Part shown: piece after piece, positions 37,801 through 50,640 of the stretch
How positions within the stretch are numbered: position 1 is the first letter of the stretch
Layout: the number at the start of each line of letters is the position of its first letter
Source of the DNA: Orthonyx spaldingii
Lineage: Eukaryota; Chordata; Aves; Passeriformes; Orthonychidae
Assembly (NCBI GenBank): GCA_013397795.1
Contig: VZTJ01000577.1
Coordinates: 1-64,000 of the forward strand
Direction: 5' to 3'
Length of the DNA: 64,000 bases
Notes under the pieces: model-generated
The model's database searches: none
The model's input: only the letters and a program-made list of their open reading frames with translations
What the model was told of the DNA's origin: nothing
Program-made: the position numbers and the translations under genes

Positions 37801-38520
37801 GTCTGAATATTGCTTTGAATCCCTTCAAGGCTTTCCAGAGACAGTTATAATTCAGCATGGCTTGCAACAGCAAAGAGTACCAGGGCTTCAGTGCAAGCCA
37901 TAGAATCCCACAGGAGACACTTATTCTGGTTGCCAGACTGCACTTAAGCCAGTGTGGCACTCTACTTAAGGCTATAGTGACTGAGATCAGGTTACAGAGC
38001 ATTGTGTGACTCAGGTAGAACTGAGCTGTAGAACGCACAATAAATAGACCTACAGACCAAGTTGTTAAGTAGGTGCAAGGTAAGTAAGAGACACAGAATC
38101 TAACAGGGAGATATTAGACAAAATAATGGGGAGGGTTGCCAGGTCCTACACTACCTGTCAGATGTGTTTTATCCCTCCTAACCCATCCTTTCAGTCACAT
38201 TAGCTTAAATTACACTGCTTGTATTCACCAAATGCCACATCTGTGTGAACTACACCCTGGAGAGAAGAGCTGCACTCCAGACAATTCCTCATGCTCATCA
38301 GCGTGTGGCTCAATAGGCCTGTAGGGGGGCTGGTATTGTATATTACATACCCTAAGAATAAACATCTGCCTTGGAACAGGTGGCTTCAAAGAAACAGAAG
38401 GTAGGAGAAGAAAATGTTATTGAAAGGCTAAAGGATCTATTCTGACAGAAAGATGTTCATCATGCTCAACTTTGTCAGCTTCAAATTTGCTTTTCAGATA
38501 TTTTGCATAGCTGTGCTCAC
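34806..38520 (-). other. HECW1: HECW1 intron (3.7 kb)
   Basis: Phase-0 intron between two N-lobe exons. It contains a splice-site-flanked segment at 37,249-37,331, described separately. Plus-strand open frames at 36.3-36.7 kb and minus-strand frames at 37.6-38.0 kb show no recognisable protein similarity. Confidence 0.85.
37249..37331 (-). other. HECW1: Splice-site-flanked pseudo-exon candidate in HECW1
   Basis: On the minus strand a pyrimidine-rich TGTTTTTCCACAG acceptor is followed by 83 bases and a GGAAG|GTATGG donor. If spliced between the two phase-0 HECT exons it would add 19 codons and then a TGA, removing the rest of the HECT domain. A different frame is open throughout but does not fit the phases. 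Nothing in the sequence proves use; strong paired sites can occur by chance. Confidence 0.25.
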
Positions 38521-38650
38521 CTGTCCAAACACCTCCTCATTCACTGTGAAGGTTAGATCCAGGATATCTGTGATATTGTTATCCTTCATCCACTGCAAGC
38601 TCTGATGGAACTCTTCATCCAGGTACTCTAAGTCGCTTAAATCACATGGC
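38521..38650 (-). CDS. HECW1: HECW1 exon, HECT N-lobe (E2-binding region)
   Basis: One base plus 43 codons: P-C-D-L-S-D-L-E-Y-L-D-E-E-F, Q-S-L-Q-W-M-K-D-N-N-I-T-D-I, L-T-F-T-V-N-E-E-V-F-G-Q. It falls in the small N-lobe subdomain that docks the E2 enzyme in HECT ligases. D-N-N-I-T-D-I is the HECW1 version (D-N-D-I-H-D-I in HECW2). The acceptor is CTCAATCAG and the donor CAG|GTGAGC. The leading G completes a leucine codon from the upstream exon. Confidence 0.97.
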
Positions 38651-40003
38651 CTGATTGAGAGACAAGAAAAAAGATATGACCCCGTGACCACTGGCAGGAT
38701 GATTTCCTACTAAGTATGTGAACAAATTTACTGAAGATCCAACATAAAACTGAAGTTCATTTAGTTTTGTTAACATCAAAGCCTGTTTCACAGACCCTCT
38801 TGAATCAGTTCAGCAATTGTTTGCTTTGCATAGCTGGGCTCAAGGCCAAATCTGCTGGCTGCCTGCATTATTTGATGTCACAAGACCCCCCTGGGGCTTG
38901 ATTTTAGGGGGATCTTCAGGATGCTCTGCACTTCACAGCACATGTGTCCCTTCAGCCCCACCACACTATGCCTGGCTGCTTCCATTACCTATCATCTGCC
39001 AGGTGAGCACACAGGACTGACATAGGGCAGACCAGGCAGCCTAAATTTCTGCTAATAATGAGCCATCCTTCCCTGCTGAAAGGACAGGTGGATGTTATGA
39101 GCAGCCTGGTTTCAAATTTCAAAGGGCAATAAGGACACAGGGAGAATCTTAGGTTTCAGCCTATTTTCAGACTAGATCAGGTACAATAGAGATATGAGTG
39201 TTTGTACCCCAGCAATAATAGTAGTTAAAAAAAACCCAACAAAAACCAACATGATAAAGAACTTAAAGGACTGTTACGACAGGTATCTTTGCTGACTTGG
39301 AATCATCTTAATTGATGTAGTATTTCAGCTAAGTTTTATTCTGCTCTTTAGAATTTAATTGCAGTCTTAATACTTACGGCTTTTTTTACTGTTGCAAATT
39401 TTATGTACCTTGTCTTACTTCAGTCTATTAATTAAAGAGGGACCGATTGTCAATCCAAATTAACCTTATAAACTTCAAATTGAAAGTAATGTATTATTAT
39501 TGGCTTACACTTACTAAAATAAAAGACAGGAGAAGACCAAAAAACCCATTCACTGGTTAAATCTATGCTAATGTTCTTAATTAACCCAAGTTGTGTTTTA
39601 GAATGAAAACCTACTCCATCAGTGAGGCATGGCAAATAATGTATTTTTTCTTAATATAACCTTCCTCCTTCTTTTGTTATGGTTTCATTCCATCAAAGAT
39701 GTTTTTCAGTCTTCCACCTGGTTGAATCTTCATAACTTTTCATCAGTAGTAAACTCTGGAATTATGTGTCAGTACTTTCTAATGTGTGTTTCTAAATGTC
39801 ACATTTATTTTTGTCAACATATTTATGAACGGCAAATTCTTGGAGAAAGCAAAGAAAAATTAAAATGTGTTCATTTCCTCTCGCAGACCAACAAATCAAC
39901 AGCAGAAAGAACTTGAAGGTCAATGCACTTGAAGCAACCCTTGAGGGTGTGTGTCTCTGTAGGACTCACTGTGGGATCACTGTTTCTGTATGTTTATACT
40001 CAC
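38651..40003 (-). other. HECW1: HECW1 intron (1.35 kb)
   Basis: Phase-2 intron, donor CT|GTGAGT. AT-rich, with no repeat or extra exon recognised. Confidence 0.85.
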
Positions 40004-40102
40004 AGCCTTAGTAGTGCTTTGTAGAACGGCCTTGTGAAGAAAGCATCAAGAAGGTACTGATGAATGAGAGCAAGGCCAAGAATACGACCGCTGAACCTGA
40101 AC
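40004..40102 (-). CDS. HECW1: HECW1 exon, HECT N-lobe
   Basis: Ninety-nine bases encode F-R-F-S-G-R-I-L-G-L-A-L-I-H, then D-A-F-F-T-R-P-F-Y-K-A-L-L-R plus a split leucine codon. The F-x-G-R-x-x-G-x-A motif is near-universal in HECT domains. The acceptor is TTTCACAG and the donor GGCT|GTGAGT. It is too short to stand out as an open frame alone, but phase and sequence fit both neighbours. Confidence 0.96.
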
Positions 40103-40544
40103 CTGTGAAAGGAAAATGCAGAGTAAATGAAGTGTAACTCAAGACTTCCAGCATAGAAACTTACACAGGTAGCAACTGGGGCTTTTTTTGTTTGTTTGTT
40201 TCTGAATTAGTTTTTCACATTTATTCCCTGATTTCTTTTTTCTGAGCAGACACTTAATGCCATTCCTCCCATATCTGATCAATAATGGATCTCCTTGATC
40301 CACCTCCTACTTTACCCATACCTGCAGCTGGCATATTATGTGCTCTCCTGTGCCAAACCAATGAACACACGCCTTCTGTGATCTCTAGTTCAATATTCTG
40401 ATACAGACTGACTACATCCAACACAGTATTTGGCCAGGGAAATATTGCAATACTCCACTTCAGCACAACAAATGTTATCTCAAAAAAACTGCAAAGGGTA
40501 TTTGGAGACTCAGTATATTCAGTTTCTGACTAGTTACAACCCTG

Positions 40545-40665
40545 TCCGATGTGAGGCTTTAAAGTACTTTAAAAGGGTAGTAAGTTGACTTGATAGGGGA
40601 AAACTGAAGTTCAAATAAGCTAACTGTTGTGACCAAGGACACATTAAAATCAGCATCTAAAGCTC
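40545..40665. repeat. Degraded MIR/L3-like repeat, weak
   Basis: The stretch GGGGAAAACTGAAGTTCAAA followed by TTGTGACCAAGGACACA resembles the widespread GGGGAAACTGAGGC and CAAGGTCACA pattern of old tetrapod SINE/LINE tails. It is strongly diverged. Confidence 0.3.
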
Positions 40666-43600
40666 AGGCACATCGTTCCCAGACAATTTTCTTAATTCTG
40701 CTGCTCTGCTGTTTTCAGTATTTACATACTCCTGTGTTTGTTTCTAAGAACAATAACCCCCAGTCCCACTACAAGTATACCCAAATAGTGCCCTCCCCAT
40801 TATAATCTCTGCCTTGTGATGATCAACTGTTAAATTTTTCTTCCTATGATTTCTTCTATGACTTATTCTGTATTTTTCCATCAAATTTGCTTTTAAATCA
40901 ATCGTCTCAGAAAACCACAAAACTGGTGTGAATCCAGGTGAGCTTGATTTTTGTGAAAACAACCTCCAAAACCCATTCAACATTTGCTTATTTGTAAAAA
41001 AGGAAAGGAAAAGAAATCCAGCACCGCAAAGGTGAGAACTCCAAGTCTGACCTGACTGATAACACAGAAAAGTTTTTTTGTACAAACGATGAGAAACAGA
41101 TCAAAAAGCATAGAAACCATTCCTCACACTTACAGGAACCAGTGCAAAGACCTCTCCTGCACATGAATGAAACGTGACTGTGATTGTAATAAAGGTGGCA
41201 AAGAATATCTGCTCAGTCAACTTTATGCTCATGGGACAGAACAACAAGTGCTTAGAATGTCAAATGGAGCACAAAATAGCCGCCTGTGGCCCCAGTTAGC
41301 ATTTACGTCACCACAGGAGCTGCCTCCAGGTCCCCTGAATCTGAGAAAGGTGCTTATGATATGCAGCAGACTGGCCACAGAAGACTGATTATATTACCCC
41401 CTTACAGCTGTTTCCACAGCAGCAACAAAAAAGGCAGCTGTTGGGTCTAGTTAGGGCCTGCTTCACTTCACTTGTGCTCGAGTGCAATGCTTCCAGCAAA
41501 AAGCAAGGAAACAAAGGGGAGCTGATACAATGAAGGCACAGTGGAAGCCAGACAGCTCAAATCCTAGAAAGGCTGAACCTGTAATCCATCAGTTTTATAG
41601 CACCTTCAGGATCCATAATCAAGTCCGTTTGTCCTAAATAAAGCACATTGGCTTTTTTGGTTTTGTTCTTCACCCCCATCCATCCCCATACATTTTGAAG
41701 GCAAGCATTGAATGAAAATACCAGGGGTGTTTCTCACCACAGTGCTCAAGCTACGCAACTGTGTGGGACTGGGCAGGCAGGAGCCACTTGGAATAAAGCT
41801 GAAAGTAAACTGCCAAGAAAGATTTGGGAACACTGCTCCTCCTAAGAAACTGCTTGAATGTGTGAACAGCATCCCTTTTCTCCTGGCTGCTTGTATCACT
41901 TCTGCATGGCTCTGAGGGCATTCCTGCAAAGCTGACATGAAAAGGTCATGCACTTACACCAAGGTGTTTACAGCTACAGGCACATGTTACGGGGGCTGTT
42001 AATGGAGAGTTTAATTTGAATCAGTGCCTTGTGGCAGAACTGTATCAAACCATCCCAAACCATGGGCAGCGTTTCCGTGTGAAAGGTCCAAGCCTGGCAT
42101 ATCAGCCTAAGAACACGTGGGCGGAACAACTCTGGGTTGTGTGGTTCATCAGCCTGGCCTTGCACTTGCAGCCCTCAGGGACACACCAGAGCTGGTCTGA
42201 ATTGGGAGTCTGACTATGGTTCCACAGTCCCAGCCCTTGCAGTGGCACTCAGTAGCAAAACTCCAATACTCACTGGGATAAGTGACATGAAATAATTAAC
42301 AAAACATTACCACTGTGGGTGCCTATCAATACATTAGATAAAAAAGCTATGTTGTAGACTGTATTCCCTGGCAGCCCTGTATCACCCCAGAAGACACAGT
42401 GCTGTGTGATCAAAGCATGTGAGCTCTCCAGCCCACAGACCCTTCTGCCCCTGCACAGAGCTTTGGTGTCTCTGCACAGACTTGCTATACTTGATGCTGT
42501 TCTGAAGAGTGGTGTAGGAGAAGGTTCTCTGGCCCCTTGTCCATGCTGGACAGGGCCTGGGACCAGAGATGACACTGAGAAACATGGACCATGGTAAGCC
42601 AATGGATACCTATCAACAGGAGGCATTTTCTGCTGTTCTCAGAGAACAAATACACAGTTTATCTGTGTGCGGGTCCATACAGTTCATCAAGCTGCCAGTA
42701 CACTCAGCCAAGAATAGCAATCCTACTTAAAATACATCAAAATTTATAAAAAACTAGAAGAAACAAATTGCCCTCCTTACAAAAGCCAGTTAAAATAAAA
42801 CCAGACGCTTGTGTTTATTTCTTCCTGAAGGATTTAGAGCAGGGCTGAGATTTAGAGGTGGGTAAGACAGGCTTTTCAGAACAAAACAAGTTTTCTTGAC
42901 AGAATAAGCAGCACAAAGGTAAATCCTGGCTGGAGGGCACATACCTTCCTTAAGCCTGAATTACATTTATCTTTCCAAGGAAGTGTAAAATGCTTGTTTG
43001 GTTTCTTTCTAGTAGAAAAGCTAGTTTGGGAGAGGTGGGGAATGCAGGGTCTTGCTCTGGCCTTTTCTTTCAACACCCTTCCCTTTTGGAGACAATGATT
43101 GGGTCTGACTAATATGCTCCGGCAGAGAGGGGAAATGCAGGAGGGAGTTAATGAACAGGAAATGGTGGAACGAGAGACAGAATTAATGAGCAGTGGAGCT
43201 GCTCTGGTTTGACTGCCTATTGACACCGTTCATACACTCAAAAAGGACATTGTGTGCACCTGCTTTCTGGCTTTAAAAAGAACTACTCTTTGACCCGTTT
43301 GCAGAGGTTTCCACTATACCCAACGAACTCCTTTTCCTTCTGGAGGCTTCAGGTCCCCCTGAAACAGCCACAACAGCCCACTGCAAAATAACAGGCTCAT
43401 TCCTCTCGATGGGACTCTGCATACTTACTGCATATCCATGTACTCAGGGAGAGACAAATCTGTATGCTGTAGCAGCAACCAGGCAATAAATTTTCCTCTG
43501 ACGGCAGCTGAGTCACCGGAGATTTAATTTACTCTGGTCCTTATAATAAAGCACCAGAGCAAGGCAGGACCCACAATGACCCTTTGGTACAGGGCTCTCT

Positions 43601-46600
43601 CTTAACTGGTTCAATGAATGGAGCTTTACTTTATATGACAGTTTTTCCTCAGATTCAGATGGATAATGATGTACCTTGAAAAGACTGTAATCTGTGTGTA
43701 CAGAGGAAGAATGGTCTTTATCATTCTATTGTGAATGCTTTGGGAACCATGCCTTGTGGGCCAAATTAGGTATGGTATAAGAAACTTCAAATCCTAAATA
43801 GAGGAAAGCATCTGATGAGATTAAAAAGACTGAAAATCCTGCAAACTTTATCTCACTTAAACACATCAGCTGACTTTAAGTGTTCCCTCCTTGATGCAGT
43901 AGCTTGTGAAAAAATATTTATAGTAGGGGTCAAGAGAGATAAATATAGCATGGGTTACATCAAATTAGAAAATGTCACTTTTACAAGACTTGCTTTCATC
44001 TGTAAGGGAAATTTACACATTCTGTTTCACCAGTTTTAAAGCTCTTAACTGTTTAATTGTGCAGATGAACTTTGGGCCACTTGAAAGACAAGCTGAAGAA
44101 ATGAGGCTGCACTGTGGTCCAGGGTTTCTGTCCTTGGCAGCTGTCCTGAGGGTGAACGATATTTGTCAGGTGGATGCAGCTGGACAGCCTATTAGTCCTT
44201 TCACAGTGGGAGAGACTGGATCTAATCTCGATCATTATTAGGTACCAGAGAATCTAACAAGAAGAAAATGTATAGAAATGCACAATCATGGGAAAGACTT
44301 CACCTTGAACATGCATCTTATTAGACAACAAAGGACTCAGTCATGAAACAGATTTGTAGGAAACCAGGCATCATGGATTCAAGAGGTTGTGGTACAGCTT
44401 GTTTTAAAGGACAGTTAAAACTGCCATTGTTATGAAGACACTCGTGACCAACCTGAAGGCCAGAAACTGATGACTAAAGGAACTAAAAATCAATTCTTAT
44501 AGACTAAAATTTTGTGATTTCCAGTCTTTTGATATGATGGGGGGACACAACATGCAGAGGAAAATGTCCTGAGTCTATGATTGCTGATTTTTGGTTTTAT
44601 CACCAGCACTAGCACTCTATAAATGACGAACTTTTTTTTTTTAATGCAAGAAAGTTCTAAGAATGTGTATTTTGCAAAAAGAGTTGACCAGCGAGATGGT
44701 TATACCAACTCTGCCTGGACTCATACATTATAAATTTTAAGCAATACTGGCAGAGTGTCAGGCATATGCTCCAGAGGTCTGTCTCTAGATGTTGGTAGCA
44801 CACATCCTTGTGTTAGCTCAGTGCAGGACATGACCAACATGTCCTACATGAGCTGCACCTACAGAGAAATGATCTAGCAGAAGATCAGGTCACCTCTACA
44901 AAATTTTGTCAGTGGATCAAATCCACACCTCTATCACCCTTCATTAACAAATGCCTTTCTTTAATTTGATGTGCATACTTAACCCCTACTCACTCAAATG
45001 ACAGAACATTTGAAGGGACTAATGGGATGACATGAAGCATTCTTTTGTCAGGAAGGTTGAGCCGTGAAGGCTGGGACAGCTCACCCATTCTCTTTATCTG
45101 ACTTGCATCTGCAAACTCTGCAGACTCCTCTTTGCCACCCTGTTATTTGGCCTCGTGGCAAATGTGCTCTGTGTATCTGCAAGCTCAGAGGTGCAGGCTG
45201 TGGCATTCCAGCACCATGCTCCTTCAGCTCAGGAATCTGATGACCTCATGTGTCATTAACATGAAAGGAATGGCTCTTACAAAGGCTGGAGACAGAAGTT
45301 CATGAAGTCTCAGCACATTAAAGGTAAAATAATTCCTAGATTAATCATGGAGGAGAATTCCAATATAAGGAGTAACAAGAGTACTGTTGGCTCATTTTCT
45401 TTTCTTCTATCCATCTCTAATATGAAGAATCCTTAGAGAGACCAAGATACAGTGTTGGGTCACCTCTGCACGGCATCTTCCAATGCTGCGCTGACTCAGA
45501 TATCTAACCACACTGGCAGCCCACATGAGAGCTTACTCTAGATCCCTACATGCTTCTTTTGAAGGAATGGTAATGACTCACCCAACCAGGTTTTGGTTTT
45601 ACCTCCTGTGCATTATGTTCTAAATACTGAAATGGATCTTATCTCATGTATGGTCAAAATTCATTCCAGGTTTTCAGACAGTTACTGAGTTTTTAACTCA
45701 TACTTCCTCACTGTGAAACTATAGAAAATTCTGTCAGGTAAGCTTCATTTTCAATCCATTTTTCAATTAAAATTTAAAGAAAACATTTAGGAGTACTGAC
45801 ATGGAGCAACTGTGTGTGCAGATTTCCAGCCTGGAAACTGATGAACTTTAAATAGTTAAGAGTCTACAGGGATTGCCACCCCAGCAAATGTGACTGGGAT
45901 TTAATAGAGGATACATTCTACTCAGAGCCACGGCATTTCATTCAGGCATCAAAAGATCAAGGAGCACATTACATGAGCCTCTCTTTGATAATGCTGTCTT
46001 CTTATTACGCCTGTAAAACTTAGGAGTTTTAATTATATTTTCAAGGAAATTTGTTGCACTTGTTTAAGAAAGCACTAGCCTTTCTTAAGTAGCCCCGATT
46101 GTAAAGTGGAACAGTCTGGCAGGCCTGCTTGTGCATTGTCATAAAATACAAAGAGGGTGCTCAGAGAGGGTGGGACATATAGGTGCATCACCCAAGAACT
46201 GAAAAAACAAGAAAAAGGATGAAAAATGATTTTCAGAAAGAAAAGCAACTTGGTACAAATAAATTTCCTTTACATTTCAAATCCTGAGTAGGTAATTTTC
46301 TTCAGGTGAAAATAAGCCTTTCTATAGATACTTTTAATTTTGCTGAGCACTGTAGTTTCATATGACAAGTAACTTTATGTGAGCCAATCTCTCAGTTTAT
46401 TGCTAATTCGTGCATACATTTTCTGCTGCAAAAGGCCAGTACAATACCGGCACTTCAGTAAGTGGTTGCCCTACTTTTATTTTCTGGATCTATCTGCAAG
46501 TGGAACACGTTTCTGTTTCTCAGTACCAAAGAGCAACCACATGAAAAAGAACTATTGCTTACATGTGATGGAAATGTGAACTATCCATGTCCTTCTAAAT

Positions 46601-47789
46601 CTCTGGAGCTCATGCATCCTAAATTAGAAACTAAACCTCAAACCATTCCTGAAGCCTAATTTACCTGCAACTGAAAAACAAAGAGATAATCCACAACTTA
46701 TTCCACCTTTATTTAACCTAATCAGATCCTTCAAGTCTTTTCCTTGTCTCTAACCTATATATGTTTTCACTCAAAATGTCTTTTTATCTTCCTTATATCC
46801 TGGCTATATCCACCACAAAAGAACTGTCAGGAAAGGTTAAAAGACTAATTGTGTCACAGAGAAGAAAGCCTGAATTTATGGCAAAAGCTGCAGGTTATTC
46901 TGCTTTATCCAGAAGAATGAGAGGAAAAGATAATGTAGATAAGGGAAATCATAAAATCCCCTTGGGTTTCTCTTCAACACAATCTATCAAATTATTGCTT
47001 TCCTCCACACAGTAGCTCCAGGTAAATGCTCACACAGAAAAAGGGTTACAACTGCATTTGCTCAGCACTGCAGCCAAGTCAGGAAGCCCCACACTGAAGT
47101 GGCTGGCACTGGCTTCTTGCACATCAGCTGAACTGTGCCTGAAGTTCTTACTGCAGGTACAGAATGCAGCTAATCCAGCTCTGGGAATCCCTCTGCATGG
47201 GGCCATTGCAGGCATGCCAGCCTCAGTGTCACGGGCTGTCTGAACATCCAAGACTCCATGCATTGGGAATGGAGAGCTGATTTCCAGGTCTGCCTTTAAA
47301 CTAATATGGAGATTAAGAAATGAACATGGTCTCTCTCTGTAACAAGAAATCTATGCTAGGTATCATTTTACCAGTAACAAGTTCCATGAATGCAGGGATT
47401 TGGAGGAGGAGAGAAGTAGTGTGGCGAATGCTGAAATAGCCATCTCGCCTTGCAGAGCCATCTCTCACCCTCATGGACTATAATGTACAGTCCTCCTGCT
47501 CTGGGAGAACCCTGGCAGCACAAGCACGGCTAACCTCCATCAGAAACCAGGCTGCCTGCAGGCTTTAGCTTCTCTTGCTGGTACAATGGGTAAGACACAC
47601 TGGTCTGGGAGACTCTTGGCAAACAGTCCTCTGCCCAGCAACTACAGAGCAGATACAGACTGAGGTATGAACTACTGGCTAGCAAACAACAAACCTCTAC
47701 ATTTTGTGATTCTCAGATCCTAATCTCTACTGCTGATTGGCAAATCTCAAAGCAGAGAGATCAGCTTACAGAGGAAATTAGCACCAATA

Positions 47790-47915
47790 TTTCATTTGAA
47801 AACTGACAAAACTCAACTATAAAAGTAAAATAATTTATCTGAAGTTATCCAAAAAACAAGTGCTAGAGACAGCAATGAAATCACAGTCCTCTTGAGTCCC
47901 TGCTCCATTTTAGTT
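47790..47915. repeat. Degraded MIR/L3-like repeat
   Basis: A run of AAAACTCAACTATAAAAGTA, then TAATTTATCTGAAGTTATCC, then CACAGTCCTCTTGAGTCCCTGC follows the order of the ancient gaaactgag / acttgcccaaggtca / gtcctctgagtccc pattern. Probably a relict of an amniote-wide family. Confidence 0.4.
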
Positions 47916-50449
47916 GTTTAGTCTATTTGACAATTTTTTACTTTCTCAACTTCTATAAAACAATATGTAGTTTTGTCAGTCAGCTCCAGTTTATCACCAG
48001 CTCCTTACAGACCAGTTCAGTCTGATGCTTATGGGTTGTTTTATTTCAAACAAGCAAAAGAACATTTTCATCAAGAGACTTTGATTTCTCAGTCAAAGAT
48101 TTTGGAAAAGTTGTTGGTGGGCATTTTGCAAATCTATGAATTGAAGTTTCAGATGTTGCATGACTTATGTTTGCTTTCCATAGCTTTGCCATGTGTTGAA
48201 ACAAACTAGTCAAGCTACAGGGAAAAATCCACAGATTTAGTCATCTGCCAGACAAGAGGGTCACAAAAACACAAGCTGAATGACTGCACATTTTCCTTTA
48301 ATGGCTAACTACAAACACTGCAGCCACAATAACTGACTTATTCTCAGTCAAAGGAGGCACATCCTTTCCAGCCTGTCTGGGGTATTTAAGCATGAGAGAG
48401 CCTGCTCATCATAAAGTTCTGGTAAGCACCCAGGAATTTTTACCCCACGTGATGAGGGGTGATGGAGATATCCTTGAGCTAACTGCAAACAGGTCACGGG
48501 CAGTGCAGAGCCCTCTGGGGTTACCAGCCCTGTCCAGAAGCCACACACTTGGGTTTGCATTGTGCTGCAACTCAGCTAATGATCCCTGACTCTCAGGATG
48601 AGGATCCTCAATTGAGTGAAGTCAGAAATCTGTGTGCTGATATTCAGACATGCTGTTAATTGCTTGGCAGTCTGTTTTAGGTCTTGTTTTGCAAATCATT
48701 GAATACCTACAACTTTTATTAATACCACTGCAAACTGACAACTCTGATACTCTTCTGGGAACATGCAGAATAGCAGAACCTTTGCATTAGTATTCTGAAC
48801 TGTAAGAAAATTTTTTACTTTTTCTTTACAAATCTTTCCAACGCAATAAAATCATACCAGTTTCTAGTATGTAATTTTCTAGAATAGTAGTCATAAGTCA
48901 CAGTGTAAAAAGCTTCCTTCAATGAGCCACAAGACACTGAATGTTCAGTTCTGTATTCTTGCTATCACATGAACTTTTTCTCGTAAAGGGTTGACAGGTT
49001 AGGATTTTTCTCATCCTCCATAAGTTTATTGAGATTTTGAAAAATATTCCCATCTCAAGTTGGGGCAAACTGACAAACATTACCTTTCTCCCTTTAAAAA
49101 CATACATATCAGATCAAATTAAATCTTTAATATTCCCTTTTTCTGGAATTTAATGTAACACTAAGGTAACATACCGAAACTGAGAATAATTTTCAATGGA
49201 CAAATGAAACTTCTAACTTTCAAAACATCCCAGGGAGAGGCCTACAGAGAGAAAAATGTCTTTGCTACTCAAAAATACCCAAAATTAATTTGGGTGATTT
49301 ACTCAAAACAATATTGCTCTAGAAGCAGTCCTTCTTTTGATGTATGAATTGTGTTACTAAAAAAAGAAAGCTATCTTGGGAATTTCTGCACCTGCTCTGG
49401 CTGTGCTTTCTTTACCTTACCAAAGTTTGAATAAAATGTAGTGAGAAATAAGGAGGGGAATGATGACTGAGCAATACTTCATAGTGACAGCTCAGCCTTG
49501 CCATTCCAGTGTGGCTGGAACAAGAGATATGACAGCATTCATCACTCCCTGGGGTTTTTTTGCCACTACCAATACACACACAATCACTGCCCATCCTGCT
49601 GCTTCCCTGCAGGCCCACGTGCTTGGGGACAGTGTGGATTTTTCCCTTTTCTCCTCTGCTAAATGCAAGGTGCAGACATTACAGAGATTTTCATGTGAAG
49701 TCTCCCATTTCTGGGGAAATTTAATCTGGAATATTGCAAAAGTCTAAATGGCCCTAAGCAAGGGAAAAAAACATAAATATGACTTTTGTAAATACAGAAC
49801 AAAACAGAACACCTGCCTTTCCCTCAAACCAAACTCTAATTTGGAAGCAGTACTAGAGAGACTATGAGATTCAGAGAAGGGGAAAGGGGTAGAGATTGTG
49901 AGAGACATCTCTTCTTTCAGCTCATAAAGCCACACCATTCATATCCTCAAAAGAGCTTGGAAAAAATTCTCTAGTAAGAGCCAGAAAGTCAAAAATAAGG
50001 TAAACATAAAGCAGAACATTTTTTTAAAGAAAAAATGGTTGCTGTATAAGCTCAGTTAGGAATAATTTTTTTTTTTCTCCTTCAGTTTTGGTTTGTCTTT
50101 AATCTTCCAATTCCTCCTGACCCTTAAATAATTAACCAACTGTTGAGTCAGGCTCTATGTGATATAGTCATACATCAAACTTAATAGGAAAATCAAAGTT
50201 TACTTAAGTACAGGAGGCATTGAGAAAGATCACAGTACAGCAGCAAGAAGGCATTTCTGTAACATACCCTTTTCACACAGTGAAAAGGTCTTATAAATTA
50301 TTTCAGCTGCACATTTATTTTAATATCATTCTTGTCCAGAAGATTTACAATAGTGCTTGAAAATTTCTCATGCAAACATAATTTATTTAAAACAAGATAT
50401 TGCTAGTAGTTAAAATTTATAGTGTAACATAACATTAAATGCTTTGGTT

Positions 50450-50640
50450 TTCTATGGTGCCTTTCATCTGAGAATTTCAAAGCAGTTCAGAGCAGCACTG
50501 TACATCAAATGGAATTCAGTTGATTACATACTAGGAAAATCTCTTCAGATGGAAACTGAGGCAAAGAGGCAGTCATCTAATTTCAGAAACAACTGGATGT
50601 AGCTTGATGCCTCACTCTGGGGTGCTTTATCTGATTTTTA
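50450..50640. repeat. Degraded MIR/L3-like repeat
   Basis: CTATGGTGCCTTTCATCTGA, AATTTCAAAGCAGTTCAGAG and CAGATGGAAACTGAGGCAAA appear in the order of a known ancient repeat tail (ggtgcctttcatctgagg / tcaaagcgctttac / cagatggggaaactgaggc). Interior parts are diverged. Confidence 0.45.
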